Of a DNA stretch of 64,000 bases, positions 41,381-49,684 are shown piece by piece (the stretch's first letter is position 1; each line of letters starts with the position of its first letter). Made by a program: the position numbers and the translations under genes. The DNA comes from Paenibacillus polygoni. Its GTDB lineage: Bacteria; Bacillota; Bacilli; Paenibacillales; Paenibacillaceae. The notes under the pieces are model-generated. The model was not told the origin of the DNA. It searched no databases and saw only the letters and a program-made list of their open reading frames with translations. Location: contig NZ_CP127162.1 of NCBI RefSeq assembly GCF_030263935.1, positions 3,543,501 to 3,607,500 on the forward strand. The letters are read 5' to 3'.

Positions 41381-42292
41381 TTAGTACCTCCGCTTCTTGT
41401 CCTTCATTTCTTCTAAAAACTGAACGTAATGTTGATATCTGCTTTCTGCAATCAGGCCGTCTATTTTGGCACGAATCACTTCACAGCCTGGTTCATGCGT
41501 GTGCGTACACCCTCGGAATTTACAACCGCCTGAGTACTCGCGGAACTCACGGAAACAATCTCCAAGCTCTTCCACACCGATCTCAAGGAAATCGAGTTGA
41601 CTAAAGCCCGGGGTATCCGCAACGAAACCTCCGTTATCGAGCGGGATCAGCTCCACATGACGTGTGGTATGTTTCCCCCGGCCAAGTTTCATACTGATCT
41701 CGTTTGTTTCAAGAGCTAGTCCAGGCATCATTGCATTTAATAACGATGATTTTCCTACACCCGATTGTCCTGAAAAAACACTGATTTCACCCGCAAGATG
41801 TTCCTTCAGTTCGTTAAAACCAAGTCCTTCCTTAGAACTTGTACGAATGACCTCGTAGCCGATTTTCTTATAGAGTTCAATAATTTCTTTATATTTTTGT
41901 TCGCTTTTCTCATCCACCAAGTCACTCTTGGTTAGACATATGATAGCGGTAAGACCCGCCTGCTCAATGTGTACCAAAAATTTATCAAGCAGCTGAACAT
42001 TCATTTCTGGTTCTTTTAATGAAAATACAAGTACGGCAAGACGCGCATTTGCCATTGGCGGCCGAATCAGTTCTGTCTCTCTTTGCAAAACTTCAGTAAC
42101 GGTTCCTTCTCCATTCTCGGTAAGAACGTATTTTACTCGGTCGCCTACCAGCGGGGAGATGCCTCTATTTTTGAAGACCCCTCGCCCTCGGCATTGAACG
42201 GAGGATTCCGAATCGATCGGAGCTCCATCCTCTCCAAGTGGCTTAACATAATAATATCCGCTTAATGCTTTAATAATAACTCCATCGAGCAT
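41381..42292 (-). CDS. rsgA: Ribosome small subunit GTPase RsgA
   Basis: Circularly permuted GTPase (YloQ/CpgA) that helps mature the 30S subunit. In 303 aa, an OB fold (about 1-70) is followed by G4 (LTKSD), G1 ([14 protein letters not shown]) and G3 (DTPGF) in permuted order. A zinc-binding C-terminus, [14 protein letters not shown], closes the protein. It lies between prkC and rpe; a strong hairpin separates it from prkC. Confidence 0.97.
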   Translation of the reverse strand: MLDGVIIKALSGYYYVKPLGEDGAPIDSESSVQCRGRGVFKNRGISPLVGDRVKYVLTENGEGTVTEVLQRETELIRPPMANARLAVLVFSLKEPEMNVQLLDKFLVHIEQAGLTAIICLTKSDLVDEKSEQKYKEIIELYKKIGYEVIRTSSKEGLGFNELKEHLAGEISVFSGQSGVGKSSLLNAMMPGLALETNEISMKLGRGKHTTRHVELIPLDNGGFVADTPGFSQLDFLEIGVEELGDCFREFREYSGGCKFRGCTHTHEPGCEVIRAKIDGLIAESRYQHYVQFLEEMKDKKRRY

Positions 42293-42339
42293 GAATCCAC
42301 CGTCCTTTATACTTTTCCTATTGCTGCGGAATATAAGAA

Positions 42340-42360
42340 CAGGCGCCTATTCGGCGCCTG
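42340..42360 (-). terminator. Hairpin between prkC and rsgA
   Basis: CAGGCGCC-N5-GGCGCCTG is a perfect 8-bp GC-rich stem; on the minus strand it is followed by TTCTTAT. It may be a partial terminator or a processing site. Confidence 0.65.
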
Positions 42361-42391
42361 AAATGAAGAGTGTATACTCATATTTCATCTA

Positions 42392-44632
42392 TCACTCATC
42401 GCCATCCTCATTATCGGATGGATCTTCATCTCCCTGACCGTCACCTTGATCATCGTTCTTATTGTTACCGTTCTCTCCATTATTACCCTTATTGTCATTC
42501 TTCTCACTATTGTTCTTATTACCATTACCATTACTGTTGCCATTACCGTTGCCGTTGCCGTTACCATTACCTTTATCGGCATTTTTTTCTGGTTCTTTTG
42601 CAGGAGTACCCGGTCCTTCGTCTCCTCCTCCGCCTTCTTCCGGCACAGCATTCGATTTGATCTCAGGAATTTCTACATTGCCGTTCTTAGCGTCAAAGTA
42701 TCCCACCTTGTAGGTTTCCACAAGCTCTCCATCCCGATAAACCGTTACATAACCATCCCGATTAGGTGCAAGCACGAGCGGAACGGAGAAGGTCTGTGCT
42801 TTATTAATCGTTTGGGTACCCCACTCCTGATTTTCCCCTCGAGCATCTGTATACACGACTCGAACTTTACTGTTCTTCCCTTCCTCACTAGGTGCAATAA
42901 GGAAAGCGAACGTATATTCAATCGTTTCCGGCGAATACCCGGTACTTACATAGATTGTAATTTCTGTACCTGGTGCAATGGAGGAGCCCGCGTCTACTGG
43001 CCACTGCTGTGTAACTTTTCCTTTTTCCACTTGAAAACTGGACTCTTCCTTGATTTCAGCAAGTTTTAAATTGTTATCTTCAATCAGTTTAACTGCTTCA
43101 GAACGTGATTTATTAATTAGATCAGGCATTAATATGAGTTCTGGGCCTTTGCTGACGGTAAGGATTATTTCAGCAGTATCTGGATCAAATTCGGCCCCTG
43201 GCGCAATCGACTGACTAATGACTGTCCCTACAACCGCATCACTGAAACTTTCTTCTTTTTTGATCTGATTATCATTTTTTATATTAAGAGCCAGCAGCTT
43301 TTGAACAGCGTCTTCGTAGTTTTCACCCGTTACATCCACCATTTGTTCTTGGGGCTTCTCAGCACCTATAGTTAGGTCAATTAAGGAACCTTTTTTAACA
43401 AGACTGCCTTCTGGTTTACTCTGTTTAAATACAATTCCAGGTTCGACTCCCACTTTGTATTCTGCAATGACTTCATCGACTTCGAGTCCACTGTCCGTAA
43501 GAAGCTTTCTCGCCGCATCTTCGTCTAAAGAAATGACATTCGGAACAGGTACATTCGGAACAACTAGCACTTTCTCTACATAAAAGACGACTCCAGCGAG
43601 AGCGATAAGGACAATGAGAGTTAAAGTTACCCAAAAAGTTGCCCGTTTCTTAGCTCTCTTATTTGGCTTTGCATTGTGATCAGCAGGTTCCGGATCAATC
43701 CTAGATGTATCTGTGTTTACAGCAGCATACTGTTCTGGTTTAATAGCTGGAATGACTCGCGTTTGATCAATATCAAACTCATCGTCAAACATCGCCTTCG
43801 GTTCCTGAAGCCGATCAGGAAACAAACAAGTCTCAAGATCGGTCTGCATCTCAAGAGCCGATTGATATCGCTCATTGGGATCTTTACGCATCGATTTGAG
43901 TATAATATTCTCAACACTTTGCGGAATCAGCGGATTCAGAAGTCTCGGTTCCTCAAAATCTTCTTGAAGATGTTTAAGGGCCACACTGATCGGACTTTCC
44001 CCTAAGAAAGGAAGCTGTCCTGTGAGCATTTGGTATAGAACAATACCAAGAGAGTATAGATCGGATTTTTCACCCGTCACTACCCCTTTAGCATGTTCAG
44101 GTGAAAAATAATGCACCGAACCTACGACAGAACCGGTTTGCGTTATTGTCGTAGACGTTACTGCCCGAGCAATTCCAAAGTCTGTCACTTTTACCCGGCC
44201 GTTTCTGCCTATCAAAATATTATGCGGCTTAATATCCCGATGAATAATCTGATTATGATGTGCATGATCCAGTGCATCCGCAATTTGGCAAGCGATTCTT
44301 ACCGCTTCCTCTACTTGCAGCGGCGCACGTTCTTTAATAATCTCGTTTAAGTTCTGTCCTTCAATATATTCCATAACAATGTAATGAATTTCGTCTTCTT
44401 GCCCCACATCATAAATACTGACCACATTCGGGTGGGATAAAGAAGCAGCGGACTGGGCTTCTCTACGAAAACGTCTAATAAATTCTTCATCATGTACAAA
44501 CTGTTGGCGAAGAACTTTGATTGCAACATTACGGTTCAGCAGAATATCTTGAGCCTTATAAACCAAGGCCATGCCGCCCCCGCCAATGCGTTCTATCACT
44601 TCATAACGACCGCCAAGCTGATGTCCGATCAT
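42392..44632 (-). CDS. prkC: PASTA-domain Ser/Thr protein kinase
   Basis: Membrane kinase sensing muropeptides, involved in wall control and spore germination. Of 746 aa, residues 10-270 are the kinase, with Lys39, HRDIKPHN (131-138) and DFG (151-153) and a Thr-rich activation loop (TSTTITQTGS). One helix (about 335-352) leads to three extracellular PASTA repeats (about 355-560) and a further beta-rich domain. Unusually, the last 65 residues are a Gly/Asn then Asp/Glu-rich low-complexity tail encoded by hexamer repeats. ATG 44632 overlaps the prpC stop. Confidence 0.95.
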   Translation of the reverse strand: MIGHQLGGRYEVIERIGGGGMALVYKAQDILLNRNVAIKVLRQQFVHDEEFIRRFRREAQSAASLSHPNVVSIYDVGQEDEIHYIVMEYIEGQNLNEIIKERAPLQVEEAVRIACQIADALDHAHHNQIIHRDIKPHNILIGRNGRVKVTDFGIARAVTSTTITQTGSVVGSVHYFSPEHAKGVVTGEKSDLYSLGIVLYQMLTGQLPFLGESPISVALKHLQEDFEEPRLLNPLIPQSVENIILKSMRKDPNERYQSALEMQTDLETCLFPDRLQEPKAMFDDEFDIDQTRVIPAIKPEQYAAVNTDTSRIDPEPADHNAKPNKRAKKRATFWVTLTLIVLIALAGVVFYVEKVLVVPNVPVPNVISLDEDAARKLLTDSGLEVDEVIAEYKVGVEPGIVFKQSKPEGSLVKKGSLIDLTIGAEKPQEQMVDVTGENYEDAVQKLLALNIKNDNQIKKEESFSDAVVGTVISQSIAPGAEFDPDTAEIILTVSKGPELILMPDLINKSRSEAVKLIEDNNLKLAEIKEESSFQVEKGKVTQQWPVDAGSSIAPGTEITIYVSTGYSPETIEYTFAFLIAPSEEGKNSKVRVVYTDARGENQEWGTQTINKAQTFSVPLVLAPNRDGYVTVYRDGELVETYKVGYFDAKNGNVEIPEIKSNAVPEEGGGGDEGPGTPAKEPEKNADKGNGNGNGNGNGNSNGNGNKNNSEKNDNKGNNGENGNNKNDDQGDGQGDEDPSDNEDGDE
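42519..42571. repeat. Hexanucleotide repeat tract inside prkC
   Basis: About nine 6-base units of the ATTACC / GTTGCC type encode the Gly-Asn run of the PrkC tail. Gain or loss of units keeps the frame. Confidence 0.85.
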
Positions 44633-45411
44633 ACGTTACCCCCCTGTTCCTCGCCGCTAGCTACCGCTTCGGGCATTTCAAAAAGGGCAACCGTTATATT
44701 ATCATCCCCGCCAGCAAGCAGTGCCAGCTGAAGCAGTCTTTCCGCCCGTTCAGACAGTAGAAGATCCGCTTGTCCGACAATCGTAAGAATCTGTTCACTG
44801 CTGACCATATTACTTAAGCCATCACTGCAAAGCATCAGCACATCTCCTGGTTTCATTTGGACAGAATAAAGATCTACATCTACTTCCTCATCTGTACCAA
44901 GTGCTCTCGTGACGACATTTTTAAGTGGATGCACTTGAACTTCTTCTTCACTGATCTGACCGTTTTTAAACAGCTCATTTACAAGAGTATGATCCTCCGT
45001 GAGCTGTACTACTTTATGATCCGATATCAGATAAGCTCTGCTGTCTCCAATATGACCTATAACCCCAGCCGAATCGCTCATCAGAACAGCAACAACAGTG
45101 GTCCCCATATTATGAAACTTTTCATTTTCTGCAGCCTGACGAAAAATCACCTCGTTCGCATGCAGAATTGCATCACTTAGCGCAGCTGACAGTGTCGATA
45201 AAGGCAGTTCAGTCTCAAGCCCGGACAGATCCTGTGATACCGTTTCTACAGCGAGGCGACTCGCTGTATCCCCGGCCAAATGACCTCCCATGCCGTCCGC
45301 AACAATACCAAGAATATAACCTTGATCTAATTGGCGAACCCAGGCTGAATCTTCATTCACGGAACGAACCCGCCCTACGTGGCTGACATGTACTGTATTC
45401 ATCACCTTCAT
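44629..45411 (-). CDS. prpC: PP2C-type Ser/Thr protein phosphatase
   Basis: Counterpart of PrkC that removes phosphate from its substrates. The 260-aa PPM-fold enzyme shows VRSVNEDS, VADGMGGHLAGDTASR, GTTVVAVL, HIGDSRAYLI, LCSDGLSN and GGDDNITV, the metal-binding Asp set. The start at ATG 45411 has GAGG six bases upstream, overlapping the rlmN stop. The stop overlaps the prkC start by 4 bases. Confidence 0.96.
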   Translation of the reverse strand: MKVMNTVHVSHVGRVRSVNEDSAWVRQLDQGYILGIVADGMGGHLAGDTASRLAVETVSQDLSGLETELPLSTLSAALSDAILHANEVIFRQAAENEKFHNMGTTVVAVLMSDSAGVIGHIGDSRAYLISDHKVVQLTEDHTLVNELFKNGQISEEEVQVHPLKNVVTRALGTDEEVDVDLYSVQMKPGDVLMLCSDGLSNMVSSEQILTIVGQADLLLSERAERLLQLALLAGGDDNITVALFEMPEAVASGEEQGGNV

Positions 45412-45419
45412 CACTCACC

Positions 45420-46460
45420 TCATGCTTCCATGTGCTTGGCGCGCAGCTGTCCGCATGCTGCCGCTATATCGTGTCCTTGCTCTCTGCGAATGGTTACATT
45501 AATGCCTTGCTCGGCAAGAATTCTTTGGAACTGGAATATGTCTTTACGTGCGGTTCTTACATATTTCCGTTCCGGCACATGGTTAACTGGAATCAGATTC
45601 ACGTGACATATCATATCTTTAATTACGCTTGCGAGTTCCTCAGCATGTTCAGGCTGGTCATTAACTCCGCCGATCAGTGCGTATTCAAAAGTAATTCTTC
45701 GTCCTGTTTTCGCCTGATAATAACGCAAAGATTCCATCACATCATCAAAAGGAAAACGGCGGTTAACCGGCATAAGCTTGGAACGTAATTTATCATTTGG
45801 CGCATGAATGGAGATGGCGAGATTAATCTGCGTGTCTTCATCCGCGAATTGATAAATATTAGGAACAATACCGCTTGTAGAGACGGTAATATGGCGCTGT
45901 CCGATATTAAGTCCTTTTTCATGAATCATCGTTCTAAGGAATTTCATCGTTTCGTCATAGTTCTCAAATGGTTCTCCTGTACCCATAATAACAATGCTGC
46001 TTACACGTTCGCCGCGTTCATCCAAAATCTGCTGAGAACGAACTACCTGAGCAATAATTTCACCCGCTGTAAGGTTACGTTTTAGTCCTCCGAGTGTGGA
46101 AGCACAGAAAGTACAACCTACACGGCAGCCTACCTGCGTTGTTACACAAACACTATTTCCATAATTATGTTTCATGATTACTGTTTCAATTGCGTGATCA
46201 TCATGCAGTCCGAATAGGAACTTAACGGTACCATCTTTAGACTCAAATTTAGTAATTTCACGCAGCGTAACAAACTGGAACTGATCATTAAGTTTTTCAC
46301 GCAGTGCTTTCGAGAGATTCGTCATCTCAGAGAAATCATTTACACGTTTAACATAGATCCAATCGTATATTTGCGCAGCACGAAATTTAGGTTCACCGTT
46401 CTCTTTAGCCCACGCTTCTAGCTCTTCGAGCGTGTAATCATATATAAAAGGCTTCGTCAT
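45420..46460 (-). CDS. rlmN: 23S rRNA/tRNA adenine-C2 methyltransferase RlmN
   Basis: Radical-SAM enzyme methylating A2503 of 23S rRNA and A37 of some tRNAs. The 346-aa protein has the CxxxCxxC cluster in [12 protein letters not shown], the [10 protein letters not shown] region, and the C-terminal Cys of the ping-pong mechanism ([11 protein letters not shown]). ATG 46460 precedes the conserved N-terminal helix; the extension to 46508 has no site. It leads the rlmN-prpC-prkC unit. Confidence 0.96.
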   Translation of the reverse strand: MTKPFIYDYTLEELEAWAKENGEPKFRAAQIYDWIYVKRVNDFSEMTNLSKALREKLNDQFQFVTLREITKFESKDGTVKFLFGLHDDHAIETVIMKHNYGNSVCVTTQVGCRVGCTFCASTLGGLKRNLTAGEIIAQVVRSQQILDERGERVSSIVIMGTGEPFENYDETMKFLRTMIHEKGLNIGQRHITVSTSGIVPNIYQFADEDTQINLAISIHAPNDKLRSKLMPVNRRFPFDDVMESLRYYQAKTGRRITFEYALIGGVNDQPEHAEELASVIKDMICHVNLIPVNHVPERKYVRTARKDIFQFQRILAEQGINVTIRREQGHDIAAACGQLRAKHMEA

Positions 46461-46637
46461 TATTTTCAACACCTGTTCTTTCTTCTTAAATAAAGTATCG
46501 TAAAGCAAAACATCGTCATCTTATCATTCTACCCATTTTAACATATAATCCCGCATTCATCCATGAAAGCTGATGTTACAGCCTGTCCTACGTAAATATG
46601 ATCTGCCCCGCATCAAGCTTCTTAAAAGCAACAAGAA

Positions 46638-46666
46638 GCCGCCTAAACCTTACGGTTTACAGCGGC
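46638..46666 (-). terminator. Terminator of the coaBC-rsmB unit
   Basis: On the minus strand GCCGC-TG-TAAACC-GTAA-GGTTTA-G-GCGGC folds into a two-part stem, followed by TTCTTGTTGCTTTT. It lies between rsmB and rlmN; the rest of this 290-base gap shows no gene. Confidence 0.75.
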
Positions 46667-46749
46667 AATCAATTCATCTATGGGTTTAAAATCTTATAAA
46701 GCTTAGCAGACATCAGGTAAGGATACAACATCCTTTTTATCTGCACAAG

Positions 46750-48165
46750 CTATCTAAGACGTTTTAATCTGGCAATATAAAAACCATCACTGTTAAACTT
46801 CTGAGGAAGAATCTGAATTCCATACCCCTCTTCAGTAACACAGGATTTCACCTCTTCATTCATACTTTCCGCAGGAGGAACGGCTGCATAATCAGGGTGT
46901 GAAGCTAAAAATTCACGGACAACCTGGTCATTTTCTTTAGGCTCTGTAGTACAAGTACTGTAGACTAATATACCACCTGGCTTAAGAAGTTTTGCCGTCC
47001 GGCTGAGAAGTTCACTCTGCAAACTGCTGATTGCTTCCACATCCTCGGGCGATTTCGCCCAGCGCAGATCCGGCTTGCGCCGAATGACCCCGAACCCTGA
47101 ACACGGAGCATCAAGCAAAATCCGATCAAAAGAAGCCTCAGGATAATACGTATCCAAATCCAGCGCATCGTGACAAACCGTTTCAATACTTCCGAGGCCA
47201 AGACGATCTGCTTGGTCCTGAATTAATTTGACCTTATGAGGGTGAATGTCGTTCGCAATAATAGAACCTTGGTCCAGCATCTTCTCACCAATATGAGAGG
47301 TTTTGCCTCCTGGTGCAGCGCAGCAATCGAGCACAGTCATTCCCGGCTTCGGTTCTACCGCCTCAGCAACAAGCATTGAACTTTCGTCCTGTACAGACAA
47401 CATACCATCTTTATACCAAGAGGTAAGTGCCATGTTACCGCCGCTTGATACAATAATTCCGTCTTTACTAATCATGGACGGCATTACGATATGACCCGCT
47501 TCTTCCATCTCTTGCATTAATTTATCGCGGGAAATCATGGTCGTATTGACACGAACACTGACTGGCGGCGCTTCATTATTGGCACGGCACATTGCTTCGG
47601 CTGTATGCTCTCCGTACTGGGCGACCCATCTTTTCACGAGCCATTCCGGGTGAGAGTGCGTAAGGGCAATACGCTTCACTGCGGGTAAATCTTCTGGAAT
47701 TTGTAACTGATCAAGATTCCGAAGCATGTTACGCAGCACCCCGTTCACCATACCTGAAATGCCCTGATGACCTTTCCGTTTCGCAATATTTACCGCTTCA
47801 CTGACAGCTGCATGATCAGGAATTCGATCAAGGTATAGAATTTGATACAGACTAAGACGAAGCAAGTTCCGAACCCAAGGGGTTAGTTTTTTCAGTCCTT
47901 TCGCAACATAGGACTCCAGGAAGTAGTCCAATGTGTTACGCCGAGCTATTGTTCCATATACGAGTTCAGTAGCCAGGCCTGCATCCGCAGGACTTAGATC
48001 AGCGCTTTTTAACACTTGATTCAAGAGCAGATTACTGTATGCTCCCTCTTCTTCCACTGCGGTCAAAATGTTCATCGCCGCTTCACGACTGGTTATACTT
48101 CGTTTCTTAGGTGCAGAAGAAGCTGACTGTTTCTTAATCGCTTTATGCTGCTCAGATGACTTCAC
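46750..48165 (-). CDS. rsmB: 16S rRNA cytosine-967 C5-methyltransferase
   Basis: The 471-aa enzyme combines an N-terminal NusB-like RNA-binding domain (about 25-160) with a Fmu/Sun methyltransferase domain. LDCCAAPGGKTSHIGE is the SAM site, DAPCSGFGVIRRKPD holds one catalytic Cys and YSTCT the other. GTG 48165 overlaps the fmt TGA (GTGA). A Lys/Ser-rich N-terminal tail of about 25 residues is longer than usual. Confidence 0.96.
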   Translation of the reverse strand: MKSSEQHKAIKKQSASSAPKKRSITSREAAMNILTAVEEEGAYSNLLLNQVLKSADLSPADAGLATELVYGTIARRNTLDYFLESYVAKGLKKLTPWVRNLLRLSLYQILYLDRIPDHAAVSEAVNIAKRKGHQGISGMVNGVLRNMLRNLDQLQIPEDLPAVKRIALTHSHPEWLVKRWVAQYGEHTAEAMCRANNEAPPVSVRVNTTMISRDKLMQEMEEAGHIVMPSMISKDGIIVSSGGNMALTSWYKDGMLSVQDESSMLVAEAVEPKPGMTVLDCCAAPGGKTSHIGEKMLDQGSIIANDIHPHKVKLIQDQADRLGLGSIETVCHDALDLDTYYPEASFDRILLDAPCSGFGVIRRKPDLRWAKSPEDVEAISSLQSELLSRTAKLLKPGGILVYSTCTTEPKENDQVVREFLASHPDYAAVPPAESMNEEVKSCVTEEGYGIQILPQKFNSDGFYIARLKRLR

Positions 48166-49124
48166 TTCAACACCGTCCCTGCTTTGAGAGATCCGCCGCG
48201 AGCGAAATCAGAAGCTTGCATGACTTTCTTGCCTGCAGGCTGTACTTCATGAAGCCACAGCGAGCCATCTGAAGTCTTCACTTCGATACCAAGTTTAGAT
48301 AAGGAAAGTACCGTTCCCGCTTCAGCTTCTTTTTGTCCGCTGGATGCATGTTTATACTCATCCGGCAGCGCCAAAGGATTTACCGCCGACCATACCTTAA
48401 ATACCTGCTCGTCCCACAGGGTAAAAGCTCCTGAATAAGGAACAAGTCCACGAATCTGATCGTAAATCTCTCTTGCAGAGCGCTTCCAATCAATCTTCTC
48501 ATCTTCTCTTGTCAAGTTCTTCGCATAAGTTGCTTCCTCATCATTTTGCGGTATAGCCGTCACTTTACCGCTGATCAGGTTAGGCATTTCACGAATCAGC
48601 AAGTCAGATCCCGCTTCGCTCAGCTTGGCGAACATCGTACCTGACGTATCTTCGTCCGTAATCGGAACTTCCACTTTGGAGATCATGTCCCCAGTGTCGA
48701 GACCTTCCGCCATATACATCAGCGTAACTCCTGTAACTTTTTCCCCATTTATAATCGAACGCTGAATTGGAGCTCCGCCGCGATATTTGGGAAGTAGAGA
48801 ACCATGTATATTAACACATCCGTACTTCGGCATATCTAGAACAGCTTTAGGCAAAATCTGACCGAAAGCAGCCGTCACAATGAGATCGGGCTCCCATTTC
48901 GCAAGTTCTGCCACCGATTCTTCATCACGAAGACGGCGAGGCTGAAACACAGGAATTCCATGTTTCAGCGCAGCCTCTTTTACAGGAGTTGGGGTTAATA
49001 TTTTTTTGCGACCTTGCGGTTTATCTGGCTGAGTTACTACGAGTTTTACGGAATACCCTTCTGCCAGCAATTTTTCAAGTGCAGGTACGGCGAAATCAGG
49101 TGTCCCCATAAAAACAATATTCAT
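48162..49124 (-). CDS. fmt: Methionyl-tRNA formyltransferase
   Basis: Formylates initiator Met-tRNA. The 320-aa protein starts MNIVFMGTPDFAVPALEKLL at ATG 49124 behind GGGGG; extension to 49172 would overlap def. The formyl-transfer motif region VNIHGSLLPKYRGGAPIQR and YMAEGLDTGDM are present. It lies 4 bases after def, the common def-fmt pair. Confidence 0.97.
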   Translation of the reverse strand: MNIVFMGTPDFAVPALEKLLAEGYSVKLVVTQPDKPQGRKKILTPTPVKEAALKHGIPVFQPRRLRDEESVAELAKWEPDLIVTAAFGQILPKAVLDMPKYGCVNIHGSLLPKYRGGAPIQRSIINGEKVTGVTLMYMAEGLDTGDMISKVEVPITDEDTSGTMFAKLSEAGSDLLIREMPNLISGKVTAIPQNDEEATYAKNLTREDEKIDWKRSAREIYDQIRGLVPYSGAFTLWDEQVFKVWSAVNPLALPDEYKHASSGQKEAEAGTVLSLSKLGIEVKTSDGSLWLHEVQPAGKKVMQASDFARGGSLKAGTVLK

Positions 49125-49128
49125 ATCC

Positions 49129-49620
49129 TTACCCCCTGTTACTGCGATTCGGCAAATCTGCTCCGATTTCATATATTTTTTCAGCTAGATCGGTGAACAA
49201 AACTCCGTTTAAATGATCAATTTCATGCTGGAAAGCACGTGCAAGAAGACCGCTTCCTGTAATCGTAATTTCTTTACCTTCACGATCGAGGCCTTTAACC
49301 GTTACCGTCTCTGCACGGCGGACATCTCCGTTATAACCAGGAATACTCAGACAACCTTCGGGACCAAATTGCTCGCCTTCCTTGGACACGATCTCCGGAT
49401 TAATCATTTTGATAAGACCGTGATCATCTCCTGTATCAATAACGATCAGACGTTTCAAAATTCCGACTTGCGGAGCAGCAAGTCCTACTCCTTCAGCGTC
49501 ATACATTGTATCCGCCATATCATCCAGCAGTTTTTGCACGTTTGGCGTGATTTTGGTAACTTCTTTCGCAACTTTACGTAGTACATCATCAGGTTCTTTT
49601 ACAATTAATCGAATTGACAT
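49129..49620 (-). CDS. def: Peptide deformylase
   Basis: Metalloenzyme removing the N-formyl group from new proteins. All three motifs are present: GVGLAAPQVG, EGCLSIPG (metal Cys) and QHEIDHLNG (metal His pair). The 163-aa length from ATG 49620 matches the type 1 (B. subtilis Def/DefB-like) form; an ATG five codons upstream is the alternative. Confidence 0.97.
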   Translation of the reverse strand: MSIRLIVKEPDDVLRKVAKEVTKITPNVQKLLDDMADTMYDAEGVGLAAPQVGILKRLIVIDTGDDHGLIKMINPEIVSKEGEQFGPEGCLSIPGYNGDVRRAETVTVKGLDREGKEITITGSGLLARAFQHEIDHLNGVLFTDLAEKIYEIGADLPNRSNRG

Positions 49621-49684
49621 CTTAATGGACACCATCCTATACGCTTATAAGTTATGTTTTTATTCTATGATCAAACCGCTTGGC

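Noticed and set aside
42446..43069. Long plus-strand frame opposite prkC
   Set aside because: It is the antisense reading of the prkC tail repeats and PASTA region; Ile/Val-rich because of the ATTACC hexamers, with no ribosome site.
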